Shown: piece after piece, positions 1 to 7,733 of the stretch | Layout of the letters: each line of letters opens with the position of its first letter | Numbering within the stretch: the stretch's first letter is position 1 | Assembly (NCBI RefSeq): GCF_003025595.1 | Contig: NZ_PYMI01000001.1 | Span: 744,001-808,000 of the forward strand | From: Photobacterium ganghwense | Lineage (GTDB): Bacteria; Pseudomonadota; Gammaproteobacteria; Enterobacterales; Vibrionaceae | DNA: 64,000 nucleotides | Reading direction: 5' to 3' | The notes under the pieces: model-generated | The model's input: only the letters and a program-made list of their open reading frames with translations | The model's database searches: none | Told to the model about the DNA's origin: nothing | Translations under genes and position numbers: made by a program

Positions 1-223
1 TTATGAATCATGAGAGAGGCCAGCAATACCAATGGGTTCATGGCTTTCTCAACAAAAGGCCCTTTCTCTAAACAAAACCTGAGAAAATCACCCCCGAAAT
101 TCTCAACTATCCCATCAACTCAATCAAAACAAATCTCGATATTTTGGTGCTTGTCTGTGCTCTACTATACAAGAAAGTCCCATTCCTCATGGCTACTCCT
201 TTGCATCATACAACCACAACCCC
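1..223. other. left-edge region without a clear gene
   Basis: No convincing complete gene is visible. On the minus strand an open frame runs from about 110 off the left edge (it would encode a hydrophobic stretch near the edge), but it has no start codon with a ribosome-binding site inside the window. A short minus frame starting near 194 (preceded by AAGGAGTAGCC) stops after 27 codons. In the cassette model for this region, this would be the start of a further minus-strand cassette whose gene is broken or continues beyond the window. Confidence 0.4.
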
Positions 224-376
224 GCGTAACAAACTTTTGGACAGAAACGTTTTAGAACTGATGCTCTATAGCGTTTCAGTCAGATTAGGAAAAGTATGTT
301 GGCTCCTTAGACGACACCATGTGGAACGAAAATACAGCGAAAAATTAACTGTTGACGCCATACTCGCTTGTTATGC
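224..376 (-). repeat. attC-like spacer 1, downstream of the HNH gene
   Basis: Read on the minus strand, the spacer begins with GCATAAC (376-370), which contains the TAA stop of the HNH gene, and ends with GTTACGC (230-224). These ends are inverted copies with one mismatch, the pattern of the outer R''/R' boxes of integron attC sites. Inside, the block at 238-302 clearly matches the block at 1742-1804 in spacer 2 (shared plus-strand pieces TGGACA, ACGTTTTAG, AGATTAG and AAAAGTAT in the same order and spacing). At 153 bp it is longer than most attC sites. The attC identity is an inference from the paired ends and shared sequence. Confidence 0.5.
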
Positions 377-1471
377 TCCTATATACACCGTTTGATCGCC
401 ATTCCATTCATCACCATTACCAAGCACAAGGCTCAAAGTAACAACTGCTCTTGAATTTTTCAGTTCAATCGTTTTTAGATTGGCTGTTTTGACTTCTTTT
501 ATGAAGTTAAGAGGCGGTTTGACAAGTTTACCTTCTAATGTTGTACGAGGAACTAATGAAAGTCTAATAAACTCCAATTTAATCAACTGATTAAGTAAGG
601 CAATATTTGATTTATATTTATTGTAATACTGAGTTATAAATGAACCTACAGTCCTATCAGCAAACCACTCTCCATATTGCGTACTTGCCGCAATACTTAT
701 ACTTTGAATAGCTGTATCTACTCCTGTGACCATTTTAATATCGCCACCTTCAAAGACTATATCCCCATCTTCACCTAGCAAAAAATCTATTCCTGCATTC
801 TCTGGCAACGAAGCAATTTCTTTGGGGGCAATACGAACCGATATCAGCTCAGAACCACCATCGAGATATTGTATATTTATTGGCCCTTCGATAACTCGCG
901 CATCACCTTGTGACACAACAGAAATAAAATTCTGGTTACAATCAATTGAGTTATAATTGTCGGCGTAATCTCTTAACTTAGAAGAGTTACCCTCAATGAA
1001 CTGCTTAACTTTAAATGTCCACTCATTCCCATCTACAGCTTCCCATGTACCTTCGAAAATTGTTTCAAAACCTAATGCAATTAATGTGCTTTTTGAACTA
1101 AATTGATAATTATCTTGTAAACTAAGCGCACGATATGCTTTTTCTTCAGCCTCTAGCTTCCACAACCTTAATGTTTCAACAGAAAACTCTTTGTAATCAG
1201 TATCAATAAATCGAGCATGAGCACGACACATCCAAATGCCATTGTCAATCGACTTCCGGTATTCTGGTGTTGTATTAGAATCATAGCGAGGACCATCTTC
1301 AGATGCGGCAACTATATGAGCAGCTTCTCCTAAATTAAGGGATTTATCATTCTCATTTTCACCCATTCGAGGGCCAATAGTAATCTTTCCGCAATTTGGA
1401 AAACTACAACGCCATGCCACACGCTCAGCCATAATTCTTTTAGTCGTTGGAGTGAAATCATCTCTTGCCAT
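371..1471 (-). CDS. HNH endonuclease domain protein
   Basis: This 366-residue protein has an N-terminal HNH nuclease module. A Cys pair at about 22 and 27 (CSFPNC) precedes GEAAHIVAASEDGPRY at about 48-63 and DNGIWMCRAHARFID at about 76-90. The AHI...GPR...CRxH layout is common in stand-alone HNH proteins linked to phage defence or restriction. The usual second His of the CRxHH signature is Ala here (CRAHA), so activity is not certain. The remaining 250 residues match nothing I recognise and could be a sensor or binding domain. The start is supported by AAGGAGATACT just before the ATG. It lies between two attC-like spacers and is oriented like the other cassettes. Function as a nuclease is inferred from the motif; a defence role is a guess from context. 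Confidence 0.7.
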   Translation of the reverse strand: MARDDFTPTTKRIMAERVAWRCSFPNCGKITIGPRMGENENDKSLNLGEAAHIVAASEDGPRYDSNTTPEYRKSIDNGIWMCRAHARFIDTDYKEFSVETLRLWKLEAEEKAYRALSLQDNYQFSSKSTLIALGFETIFEGTWEAVDGNEWTFKVKQFIEGNSSKLRDYADNYNSIDCNQNFISVVSQGDARVIEGPINIQYLDGGSELISVRIAPKEIASLPENAGIDFLLGEDGDIVFEGGDIKMVTGVDTAIQSISIAASTQYGEWFADRTVGSFITQYYNKYKSNIALLNQLIKLEFIRLSLVPRTTLEGKLVKPPLNFIKEVKTANLKTIELKNSRAVVTLSLVLGNGDEWNGDQTVYIGA

Positions 1472-1636
1472 AGTATCTCCTTAAAAACATAACGCTTACT
1501 ATACAGCTCTAAGCCACACTTCACAGATACATAATGCGCAGTTTCGTTTAAACCTTCAAAAATAATCAATGACTTAGTAAGCAAATAAGAAGCTAGACCG
1601 CACTGTGAGGGCATAATTTCTGGATGTGCTGAGTTC

Positions 1637-1826
1637 GGATAACTTTTAGTATGGAAATACACGTTCTCGAAGTGCGGAAGAGTATTTAATCTAAACGATT
1701 TTGGGGCAGAACCGAGCTAGCCATAGCAGCTAGCTTGGAAGTGGACATATACGTTTTAGTGTAATAGTCCTAAAACGTTTATATAAGATTAGAAAAAGTA
1801 TCTTGAAGCCTTAAACGTTGTTATGC
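1637..1826 (-). repeat. attC-like spacer 2, between the GFA and HNH genes
   Basis: On the minus strand the spacer starts GCATAACAACGTTTAAGG (from 1826) just after the GFA gene stop and ends AAAAGTTATCC (to 1637). The ends ATAAC and GTTAT are complementary. The interior block 1742-1804 matches spacer 1, and the right end (GTATTTCC..TAC.AAAAG.TATCCGAA) matches spacer 3. A perfect 9-bp inverted repeat, ACGTTTTAG (1751-1759) and CTAAAACGT (1770-1778), forms a hairpin in the middle. There is no other gene in 1472-1831; the overlapping 110-codon minus frame there lacks any recognisable features. Confidence 0.55.
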
Positions 1827-1831
1827 GTGCG

Positions 1832-2257
1832 TTACCTACTTAACTTTAACCAATCTCTTTCACTGGGCATCGTTTCAAATTGCGGAATACCGTCGTTAAT
1901 CAACCCCACATCCCAGTTAGCGCGAGAGCCGACATAGACATGTGCAGAAACTTTTGTATCCACAGGCTCAGACAGTAAACCAGCAGGCACCCAATATGAG
2001 TCGCCGCTTGAGCTGATATTTGGGACTGGACTACCGCATTGACAACAAAACTCAGATTTAAAACCTGTACTCGTAGAGAATGACCTAATTTTATGCACAC
2101 CGGAGCGCCACTTAAAACTTGAGGCCTTAACTATCAACGCTGAGTTTGATGAAGAACCTGATACTTTACGACACAACGAACAATGGCATTGATAGATCGG
2201 TGGTAATTCGTCTGACAACTCAAACGAAACTTCGCCACACAAACAGTGTCCTTTCAA
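1832..2257 (-). CDS. GFA-family (glutathione-dependent formaldehyde-activating/CENP-V-like) zinc protein
   Basis: This 141-residue protein carries the family's cysteine pattern: GHCLCGEV near the start, then a CHCSLC cluster around residues 24-29 and CCQCGSP around residues 70-76, which would bind structural and catalytic zinc. The family is small and mostly of unknown physiological substrate; annotation as formaldehyde-activating is historical. The gene appears to start with TTG (2257-2255), because no ATG lies before the conserved N-terminal motif. Such GFA proteins are frequent in Vibrio integron cassettes, which fits the flanking attC-like spacers. Length and motifs are typical, so the family call is firm, the biochemical role is not. 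Confidence 0.8.
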   Translation of the reverse strand: MKGHCLCGEVSFELSDELPPIYQCHCSLCRKVSGSSSNSALIVKASSFKWRSGVHKIRSFSTSTGFKSEFCCQCGSPVPNISSSGDSYWVPAGLLSEPVDTKVSAHVYVGSRANWDVGLINDGIPQFETMPSERDWLKLSR

Positions 2258-2411
2258 AATTAATTATTCCTATTAGTCGGCTAATAGCCGTTTCTCATCC
2301 CCTTATGATGCTACCTTTTTTATGGCACATCAATTGTGAATCAATGGGTTGAAGACAAGAAAGTGAGGTCAGATTGCAAAATGACACATAATTTGACTTC
2401 TAACCTCCTTC

Positions 2412-2573
2412 GGATAGCTTTTGGTAGGGGAAATACGCATTAACACACATGTGCATATTCTTTTACTCTAAACCATAAAGGGGCATTTTCGTGTTTCATG
2501 CCCAAGTCGACACACCTTTGGGCATAAGTCTCTTAGCTTAAATGACTTTGTAGCATGCTCTAGACGTTGCTAT
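2412..2573 (-). repeat. attC-like spacer 3, between the GNAT and GFA genes
   Basis: Minus-strand reading begins ATAGCAACGTCTAGAGC (2573 leftwards, overlapping the last codons of the GNAT gene) and ends AAAAGCTATCC (to 2412). The outer pair is ATAGC/GCTAT, whereas spacer 2 has ATAAC/GTTAT: both sides changed together, so base pairing is kept. The segment 2412-2490 aligns with 5360-5437 (shared AAATGCCCCTTTAT, AGTAAA, TTAATG, TATC.GAA in the minus reading). A hairpin ATGCCCAA (2498-2505)/TTGGGCAT (2518-2525) lies in the centre. The stretch 2258-2411 is the leader of the GFA gene and holds no other feature I can support. Confidence 0.55.
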
Positions 2574-2994
2574 TGCTCGAACTGTTGAATGAGTACATTA
2601 TAACTTCATCCCTAGCAAACCAGCCTAGCCTTTCATAAAACTGTTGGGCATTCACATTGTCGTTATACACAAATAAGTGAGTTTTTGGGACACCGATTTT
2701 AGCTAGTGAACTTACTGCTTGGTCAACTAGCTCACGACCTAATTTTCGCCCTCGAAAGTTCGGTGATACTGCTAAATGTTGCAAATAACCTCTACGCCCA
2801 TCAGTACCAACTAGCACTGCACCGACGATTTCGTTATTAGTTTCCGCAACAAAACTTAACTCAGGATTGCGCTTTAAATAGATTGCTATACTTTCTCTTG
2901 AGTCGGCATCTCTAATGCTCATACCTTCAGTTTGGCCCCAAAGGGCTATCACTTCGTCATAGTCTGCGATTTCCATTTCACGAATTTTTACCAC
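2560..2994 (-). CDS. GNAT-family N-acetyltransferase
   Basis: A single GNAT domain of 144 residues. The acetyl-CoA binding motif A is visible as LQHLAVSPNFRGRKLGREL (about residues 71-89, R/Q-x-x-G-x-G/A type), followed by a motif B-like NVNAQQFYERLGW segment (about 113-125). It would transfer an acetyl group from acetyl-CoA to an amine; the substrate cannot be read from the sequence. The start is a GTG at 2994, well supported by AAGGAG six bases upstream. It has a stand-alone cassette-like arrangement, with an R'-like GTTATACGC (3015-3007) directly before the ribosome-binding site and an attC-like spacer after it. GNAT genes are among the most common integron cassette contents. Confidence 0.85.
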   Translation of the reverse strand: MVKIREMEIADYDEVIALWGQTEGMSIRDADSRESIAIYLKRNPELSFVAETNNEIVGAVLVGTDGRRGYLQHLAVSPNFRGRKLGRELVDQAVSSLAKIGVPKTHLFVYNDNVNAQQFYERLGWFARDEVIMYSFNSSSNSNV

Positions 2995-3174
2995 TTTACT
3001 CTCCTTGCGTATAACACTTATTGGCTAGCCAAAAACCGACTTTCATCTTTTCATAATAAAACTTTTTAATATCACTTCAATGTGTAATCAATAAGTCAAT
3101 GAAAGTTAACGAATGACATGGACTCCCCCTCATCAGGCTCTGCTACACTGGGTAAGTTGACCTTCCCCCAATAA

Positions 3175-4044
3175 TTAATCCAGCACTTCTTTAGTAATGT
3201 CAGTTACGTTACTGTTTAGCCCTGAACGTGTCAGTACTGCAAATTCAGAAGGAGTTAGGTATCCAATTGATGAGTGCGGGCGACTTTCATCGTAGTCAAT
3301 GCGCCAGTCACTGATCAGTTTACGAGCATGGCTCAAGTCTCTGAACAGATGCTCGTTTAAACACTCGTCCCTGAACTTGCCGTTAAAGCTTTCGATATAA
3401 GCATTCTGGGTTGGCTTACCAGCCTGTATCAGCTTCAGAATGACACCATGATCATAAGCCCATTGGTCGAGGGCTTTACCCGTAAACTCAGGCCCCTGAT
3501 CTGTTCGAACAGCCTCAGGATAACCACGGAAAGCAGCAATAGCCTCAAGTATGGCGACCACCTCATCTCCAGAAATTCCTGATGCAACAGTAATATCCAG
3601 GCACTCCTTTGTGAAGTCGTCAACGATAGTGAGGCATTTTATCCTACGACCAGAACTGAGTGCATCCATGACGAAGTCCATTGACCAGGTATGGTTGGGC
3701 AGTGTGGGAAGTAAAAGTGGCTCTCGCTCGACACATAATGATTTCCTTCGCTTCCGTTTTCGAACGGTCAATCCAGACTCTCGGTATAACCGGTAAACAC
3801 GCTTATGATTAACCTCTGTCCCTTCCCGCCGAAGAAGATGGTGAATACGGCGATATCCGAACCTTTTTCTCTCTAGTGCCAGTTCTTGTATGCGAGCCGA
3901 CAGCTCCACATCACTCTCTTTAGATTGAGGTTGGTATCTCATCGATGCGCGATTTATACCGACGAGCAGACAGGCTTTGCGCTCCGAAATCGTGGTGACT
4001 TCCTGCATTGCATGCACAGCCTTGCGCTTGTCTCCGACGGTCAA
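3175..4044 (-). CDS. IS3-family transposase OrfB (DDE integrase core)
   Basis: This protein holds an HTH-like N-terminal part (about residues 1-90) and an rve integrase core. The DDE triad is visible: D in [11 protein letters not shown] in [11 protein letters not shown] and E in [15 protein letters not shown]. It is full length (289 residues from the first possible TTG codon), with no stop or frameshift. Its frame overlaps the end of orfA by 3 bases, so it is probably made as an OrfAB fusion by ribosomal frameshifting near the AAAAG run, as is usual in IS3 elements, rather than from its own start. It looks intact and potentially active. Confidence 0.88.
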   Translation of the reverse strand: MTVGDKRKAVHAMQEVTTISERKACLLVGINRASMRYQPQSKESDVELSARIQELALERKRFGYRRIHHLLRREGTEVNHKRVYRLYRESGLTVRKRKRRKSLCVEREPLLLPTLPNHTWSMDFVMDALSSGRRIKCLTIVDDFTKECLDITVASGISGDEVVAILEAIAAFRGYPEAVRTDQGPEFTGKALDQWAYDHGVILKLIQAGKPTQNAYIESFNGKFRDECLNEHLFRDLSHARKLISDWRIDYDESRPHSSIGYLTPSEFAVLTRSGLNSNVTDITKEVLD

Positions 4045-4304
4045 TACTTTTGGTTAAGAGCCGCTTTTAAAGCATCAACATCAAGCATGGATTCCGCCAA
4101 GAGCTTTTTGAGCTTGGCATTCTCATCTTCCAATGCTTTCAAGCGACGGGCATCGGAAACATCCATGCCCGCGTACTTTTTACGCCATAGGTAGAATGTG
4201 GCATCGGAAATATTGTGCTTGCGGCATAATTCTTTGACGGGCAGACCCGCTTCCGCTTCCTTGAGAATGGCAATGATCTGCTGTTCGTTGAATCGCTTCT
4301 TCAT
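4041..4304 (-). CDS. IS3-family transposase OrfA (HTH protein)
   Basis: This 87-residue protein has an N-terminal helix-turn-helix ([16 protein letters not shown]... [13 protein letters not shown]) and a C-terminal leucine-zipper segment (about 50-85) typical of IS407/IS51-group OrfA, which binds the terminal repeats. The ATG at 4304 is chosen because AGGAAGG precedes it at a good distance; a GTG two codons upstream is possible. The stop overlaps the start of the orfB frame. Confidence 0.88.
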   Translation of the reverse strand: MKKRFNEQQIIAILKEAEAGLPVKELCRKHNISDATFYLWRKKYAGMDVSDARRLKALEDENAKLKKLLAESMLDVDALKAALNQKY

Positions 4305-4548
4305 ATTCACCTTCCTTCTTATAAGATGAACATTACTAAGTTTTAGCTGGATTAGAAAGCGGGGAGCAGGTCATTCCCTCTGTACTATTGAATACGTTGC
4401 GATGTTATTTCGGCCTATTGCCGATCTGAAGTCTGAATAGCCACCAAATCAGTAGATACGAATTATTTTAACCTCATATAGCCTTTCATACTCTACGGGA
4501 AACGGTAAAAGATCCAAGATCACAGAAAGGTTGGACGGCAGGCTATAA

Positions 4549-4580
4549 AAAAACACTCCCTGGCGGGAGTGTTTTTTTAT
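4549..4580. terminator. bidirectional Rho-independent terminator after higA
   Basis: A perfect 8-bp stem ACACTCCC (4553-4560)/GGGAGTGT (4565-4572) with a TGGC loop is flanked by runs of A on the left and T on the right, so it can act in both directions. It lies just downstream of the antitoxin stop. The rest of 4374-4548 has no gene and appears to be the part of the cassette spacer left on this side of the IS. Confidence 0.8.
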
Positions 4581-4589
4581 GGGGTGTGG

Positions 4590-4895
4590 TTAGGCTTTGG
4601 CCTGGGACAGCTCTCTAATCATCTTGTTCGGGTCGTGCTCAATCATCGACAGCACCTTACGGGTTAACCCGCTAGGGTTGCGCCGCTTGTTCTCCCAGCT
4701 CGATACGGAGTCGTAAGATACACACAGCAGGTCAGCCAACTCTTGCCGCGATAGCCCAGCAGATTCACGGATGGCCTTTACATCCAGCGTGCTGTAAGTG
4801 TGAACGTGTACTGGGTTCGGGGTGCTTATACCCTGTTCAATTTCGACCATTTCCTCTGCGCTTTCCAGCAGATCAGCAAATAATTCATCTCTCAT
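4590..4895 (-). CDS. higA: HigA/NadS-type antitoxin (XRE-family HTH)
   Basis: The antitoxin partner of the RelE-type toxin just upstream. The protein of 101 residues has an N-terminal toxin-binding segment and a C-terminal Cro/C1-type HTH (LSRQELADLLCVSYDSVSSWENKRRNPSG, about residues 48-76), the order characteristic of HigA antitoxins in which the toxin gene comes first. The ATG at 4895 is chosen because the family starts MRDELF; it lies one base beyond the toxin stop, so translation is coupled. HigA normally neutralises the toxin and represses the shared promoter. Intact antitoxin next to a broken toxin suggests a decayed or silenced module, unless frameshifting restores the toxin. Confidence 0.85.
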   Translation of the reverse strand: MRDELFADLLESAEEMVEIEQGISTPNPVHVHTYSTLDVKAIRESAGLSRQELADLLCVSYDSVSSWENKRRNPSGLTRKVLSMIEHDPNKMIRELSQAKA

Positions 4896-4896
4896 G

Positions 4897-5228
4897 CTAC
4901 ACCTCGGTATTATCCAGCTTGGCCGCGACATCTCTTAACGCTTTCTCTTGCTCACTGGTTAAGTTGTCCTGCTCATTCTTGGGATAGATCAGAGCTAGGT
5001 ATAATCGGCCAGTACGGGCTGACAGGTTATAGTATATCACTCGGACTCCGCTCATTTTCCCATCCCTTTACGTGCCCAGCGAATTTTTCGAAATCCCCCA
5101 GTGTTGGCAATGGTAGCGCCTGCCTCTTGGTTATCAATCAAGTGTTCCTGCAATTCCTTAAACGAGTCATTATCCAAAAAATCAGCACGTCGATTTGCGA
5201 AACTTTTTAGTTTTATGAATGTAAACAT
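4897..5228 (-). pseudogene. higB: HigB/RelE-type mRNA interferase toxin, frameshifted
   Basis: Two overlapping frames together make a full-length RelE-family toxin of the HigB2 kind. The first (5228-5052, 58 codons) encodes MFTFIKLKSF... through TGGFRKIRWARKGMGK and stops at TGA. The second (5055-4897, 52 codons) continues with SGVRVIYYNLSARTG... to the end. They meet at GGGAAAATGAGC, where ATG and TGA overlap (ATGA). One extra A in the AAAA run would fuse them into one normal protein of about 110 residues. This is either a real one-base deletion, a sequencing error, or a site of ribosomal frameshifting/reinitiation. The start at 5228 has AAGGG at good spacing. The family cleaves ribosome-bound mRNA. 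Confidence 0.75.
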
Positions 5229-5235
5229 CGTCACC

Positions 5236-5281
5236 CTTGAACTGTGTACATACATCAGCGTGTACATAGTACAAGTTCAAG
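5236..5281. promoter_or_regulatory. probable HigA operator upstream of the toxin-antitoxin genes
   Basis: A perfect 8-bp inverted repeat CTTGAACT (5236-5243)/AGTTCAAG (5274-5281) frames two direct copies of TGTACATA (5245-5252 and 5261-5268). It ends 8 bp before the toxin start. HigA-type antitoxins bind palindromes in this position to repress their own operon; that this is the operator is inferred from location and symmetry. Confidence 0.5.
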
Positions 5282-5359
5282 ATATTTATACATTCAGGGT
5301 TATTGGCTTTCTTCCGGAAACGACCAATACGGCGGATCTTGGGAGTTGAGCGCCCTTTC

Positions 5360-5437
5360 AGATAACATTTAGTAAGGCAAATGCACATTAATAGAGTGTG
5401 AACGAGTATTTACTTTAACTAATAAAGGGGCATTTCC
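5360..5437 (-). repeat. attC-like spacer 4 (right half)
   Basis: The minus-strand reading from 5437 to 5360 (GGAAATGCCCCTTTAT ... TTAATG.GCATTT...CTAAATGTTATCTGAA) aligns along its whole length with 2490-2412 in spacer 3. It ends with the R'-like GTTATCT just upstream of the toxin-antitoxin genes. A matching left end (R'') near 5480-5590 is not evident; instead there is an imperfect hairpin (CCGTCTCCC.../GGGACGG) at about 5465-5488 and a terminator. The stretch 5282-5359 and 5438-5529 has no gene. Confidence 0.5.
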
Positions 5438-5525
5438 TAGTAACGACCCATAGAGCACTGTGTCCGTCCCATAGGATCGGGAGACGGATATAGTTCTCTA
5501 GTCACCTTGATCAGCTTTAGAGTAC

Positions 5526-5562
5526 ATGTGAAAACGCCGCCTCACTGGGCAGCGTTTTCATT
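5526..5562 (-). terminator. Rho-independent terminator after the 674-residue membrane protein
   Basis: Arms GAAAACGC and GCGTTTTC (5530-5537 and 5552-5559), extended by a GC-rich inner stem with mismatch, lie about 30 bp downstream of the stop codon of the large minus-strand gene. On that strand the stem ends in GTTTTC, a short U-run. Confidence 0.6.
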
Positions 5563-5587
5563 AGTAGTAAATTTGGGCTTGATGACT

Positions 5588-7612
5588 TTACTTACTCCAC
5601 TGTCGTGCTTGTGACATTGTTATAGAAAGCCGCGCTCTCTCCACTTGTAGCGACATATCTTTATTTGATTTTTTAACGTAAAGAGGATGGTTGTATACAC
5701 CATAGCCTCTGGCGCTAATTGAGCCTCCAACCTCTGTAAGGGGCTGAGACGCGACGAACCAAGCGTATGCAAAATCTTCATGCGGTAGAGGTTGGTGACC
5801 CAAAACTTCTGTCAAAGTATCATTCATTTTTAGATCACTATGCCCAGATGAGATAGCAAACGGTAATATGACAACCAAGGGTGTCAGAGCCAGTGTGGAT
5901 ACACGCAGAATTTTAGAGCGCTTAGGTTCTTCAACTCGCAATGTGCACAGCCCCAATATACGAATTGGAAGCTTTAGGAGCAACATCATAGCAAACAGAA
6001 GAGAAATGCTCATCGCGACTGCAGGAATGTAGATCATTTTGATGTACATCTCCCCTTGCTTTCTTAGGTAAGGGTCATTTGCATAAGACTCTTCAATGTT
6101 TTTAAACTTATTCATTCTGTACTGAATGATGTTGCGGTAGTTTGTTGACAAAAGTTTATCGTATTCACGGTTGTTGTAACTGAATTTGGATACAGGGACA
6201 TAAAACTCACCCATGATGGCTTTATATGTATCCTTTACTTGGCGGTCTGCTAAGAATTCAGACATAGAAAGTGGCTTTGAGTAGTTATCAAAGTCAAACG
6301 GTAACTTTTCAGAAAAGACAATGTTGTCAGAGCGAACTGATTCAAAGAACTTTTGAGCAAACTCGTCATAGCTTCCACCCAAAGATTTTGTGTTTGAAAA
6401 CAAGTTTTCTTGCTTTGAGTACTGGCGGATATTACCAATCACGTCTTTGAAGAACTGAGGCTTCTCGATTAGTTTCCAAATATGGGTGTAATCTGAGATA
6501 AAGTTGCTATTTAAACCACTAGCGTAAGTTTCATTCAAGTTTTTATTTAGAGGAATCCCTGTTCTGTTTAACCAATCCTGTTTTACGTATTTGTAAACGC
6601 GCTTAAAAATAACGCTCGTGTCGCGGCAGGTGTAACCGTCACTACAGAAGAAAGTTGTGTAAGGGATGCCAACGTAGACGTCGCTTTCTGTTGCCGACTG
6701 AATGCGTTTATCAAATACTTTCTGGATTTTTCCGAAACAGGCTTGTCGCTGTGAATACGGTTTATCAAGGCAGGCTTTGTGAGCAAAGTAAGTTTTGCCG
6801 CCCTTGTTTTGGTCAATTTGTTTGTACACCTCGCGCAAAAAGGCAATTTGTTCTCTGGTGAACTTGTCCATAGCAACTTGACCTTGGCGCTCAATAATTT
6901 CTGTAAGGCGAACAAAGGCAAGTGATGCTTCCAGAGATGGGGATTTCGCTAAGGCATGTACTTGCTGAGCCTTAAGGATGTACTCCATGTCGCGTGAAAT
7001 ATGACGAATAGCCCTAGCATGCTCTTTAGCTAAGTAGTTCATTTTCATTGAACTGATTTTCAAATACCAGTTTTCATCACCTTTTAGCTTATTAAGGATG
7101 TCGCTGTGCATCGCCAGAATAGGAAATAAGCCGAGGGTAACCTGATCTTTGATATCGTAAACAATTGGGTCACTTTTCTTGTGTTCATCACGGAATCCAT
7201 TAACGAGCATCAGATCTCGGTAATTAATCGCTAGGTCGGCTTTCGCCATATCTTCAGGTGTCGATTTCATAGCGACAATGCCATCCACCAGTTTATCTTG
7301 GATGAAGTGCATTACTGGAATGGAAAGAGCAACAGTTAACACGAGGGTTAAAGCCTGTCTTAGAAAGCCTGATCTCGGTGGGATGAGTGAAAATATCAAT
7401 AATCCAAGACCCACACCGCTCAAGGTTCGACCGAAGTTCTCAACTTTCTCCAATGGTTCGGGATCAACAGTGATACCTGTTGAAATCTGTAAGAGTGACC
7501 CTGATAGTGAAAACTCAAGGAATACGTAAATAAGTTCGATAAAGAAAAGTAAGAATAGTAACAAGCCAGAAAGTCGGGTGGCTGAACTTTTCTTAAACAA
7601 AAAGTTGATCAT
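5588..7612 (-). CDS. large inner-membrane protein with periplasmic domain, function unknown
   Basis: I do not recognise this 674-residue protein. Hydrophobic segments are at about 15-40 (LLLFLLFFIELIYVFLEF), 65-80, 86-105, 523-550 (IPAVAMSISLLFAMMLLL) and 570-588, leaving a soluble domain of roughly 415 residues between the third and fourth. That domain contains two close Cys pairs (ACLDKPYSQRQAC and FCSDGYTC), suggesting disulfides and therefore a periplasmic location. The ATG at 7612 is preferred over an upstream TTG because GAGA precedes it at proper spacing. It is the last of three minus-strand genes that all encode membrane proteins, although a terminator lies between it and the 47-residue gene, so it may have its own promoter. 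No enzymatic motif is visible. Confidence 0.6.
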   Translation of the reverse strand: MINFLFKKSSATRLSGLLLFLLFFIELIYVFLEFSLSGSLLQISTGITVDPEPLEKVENFGRTLSGVGLGLLIFSLIPPRSGFLRQALTLVLTVALSIPVMHFIQDKLVDGIVAMKSTPEDMAKADLAINYRDLMLVNGFRDEHKKSDPIVYDIKDQVTLGLFPILAMHSDILNKLKGDENWYLKISSMKMNYLAKEHARAIRHISRDMEYILKAQQVHALAKSPSLEASLAFVRLTEIIERQGQVAMDKFTREQIAFLREVYKQIDQNKGGKTYFAHKACLDKPYSQRQACFGKIQKVFDKRIQSATESDVYVGIPYTTFFCSDGYTCRDTSVIFKRVYKYVKQDWLNRTGIPLNKNLNETYASGLNSNFISDYTHIWKLIEKPQFFKDVIGNIRQYSKQENLFSNTKSLGGSYDEFAQKFFESVRSDNIVFSEKLPFDFDNYSKPLSMSEFLADRQVKDTYKAIMGEFYVPVSKFSYNNREYDKLLSTNYRNIIQYRMNKFKNIEESYANDPYLRKQGEMYIKMIYIPAVAMSISLLFAMMLLLKLPIRILGLCTLRVEEPKRSKILRVSTLALTPLVVILPFAISSGHSDLKMNDTLTEVLGHQPLPHEDFAYAWFVASQPLTEVGGSISARGYGVYNHPLYVKKSNKDMSLQVERARLSITMSQARQWSK

Positions 7613-7689
7613 TGTTGTTCTCAAAGATTACTAGATTGCGTTTGAGTCCATGTGTTGCATGGATAAGTGTGCGTTGAAATCGTCTCCAT

Positions 7690-7719
7690 AAAAAAGCCCC
7701 CATATTAATGGAGGCTCGT
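7690..7719 (-). terminator. Rho-independent terminator after the 47-residue membrane protein gene
   Basis: On the minus strand AGCCTCCAT-TAAT-ATGGGGGCT (one G-T type mismatch) is followed by TTTTTT. It is placed 15-45 bp after the stop of the small gene at 7734-7877 and upstream of the large membrane gene. Confidence 0.7.
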
Positions 7720-7733
7720 TGTTCTTCTTTTTC

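Larger units (their letters stand above)
3158..4373 (-). mobile_element. IS3-family insertion sequence (IS407-like group)
   Basis: The element is 1,216 bp with imperfect terminal inverted repeats: TGACCTTCCCCC...TAATCCAGC reading in from 3158 and TGACCTGCTCCCC...TAATCCAGC reading in from 4373. It contains orfA and orfB in the overlapping arrangement of the family. The bases outside the two ends (AAGT on the left, TTCC on the right) do not form a direct repeat, so the expected short target duplication is not visible. It interrupts what would be the spacer between the toxin-antitoxin and GNAT cassettes. Confidence 0.85.

Noticed and set aside
1330-1662. Minus-strand frame of 110 codons in the GFA-HNH spacer
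   Set aside because: Overlaps the start of the HNH gene out of frame and covers the attC-like end; no motifs.
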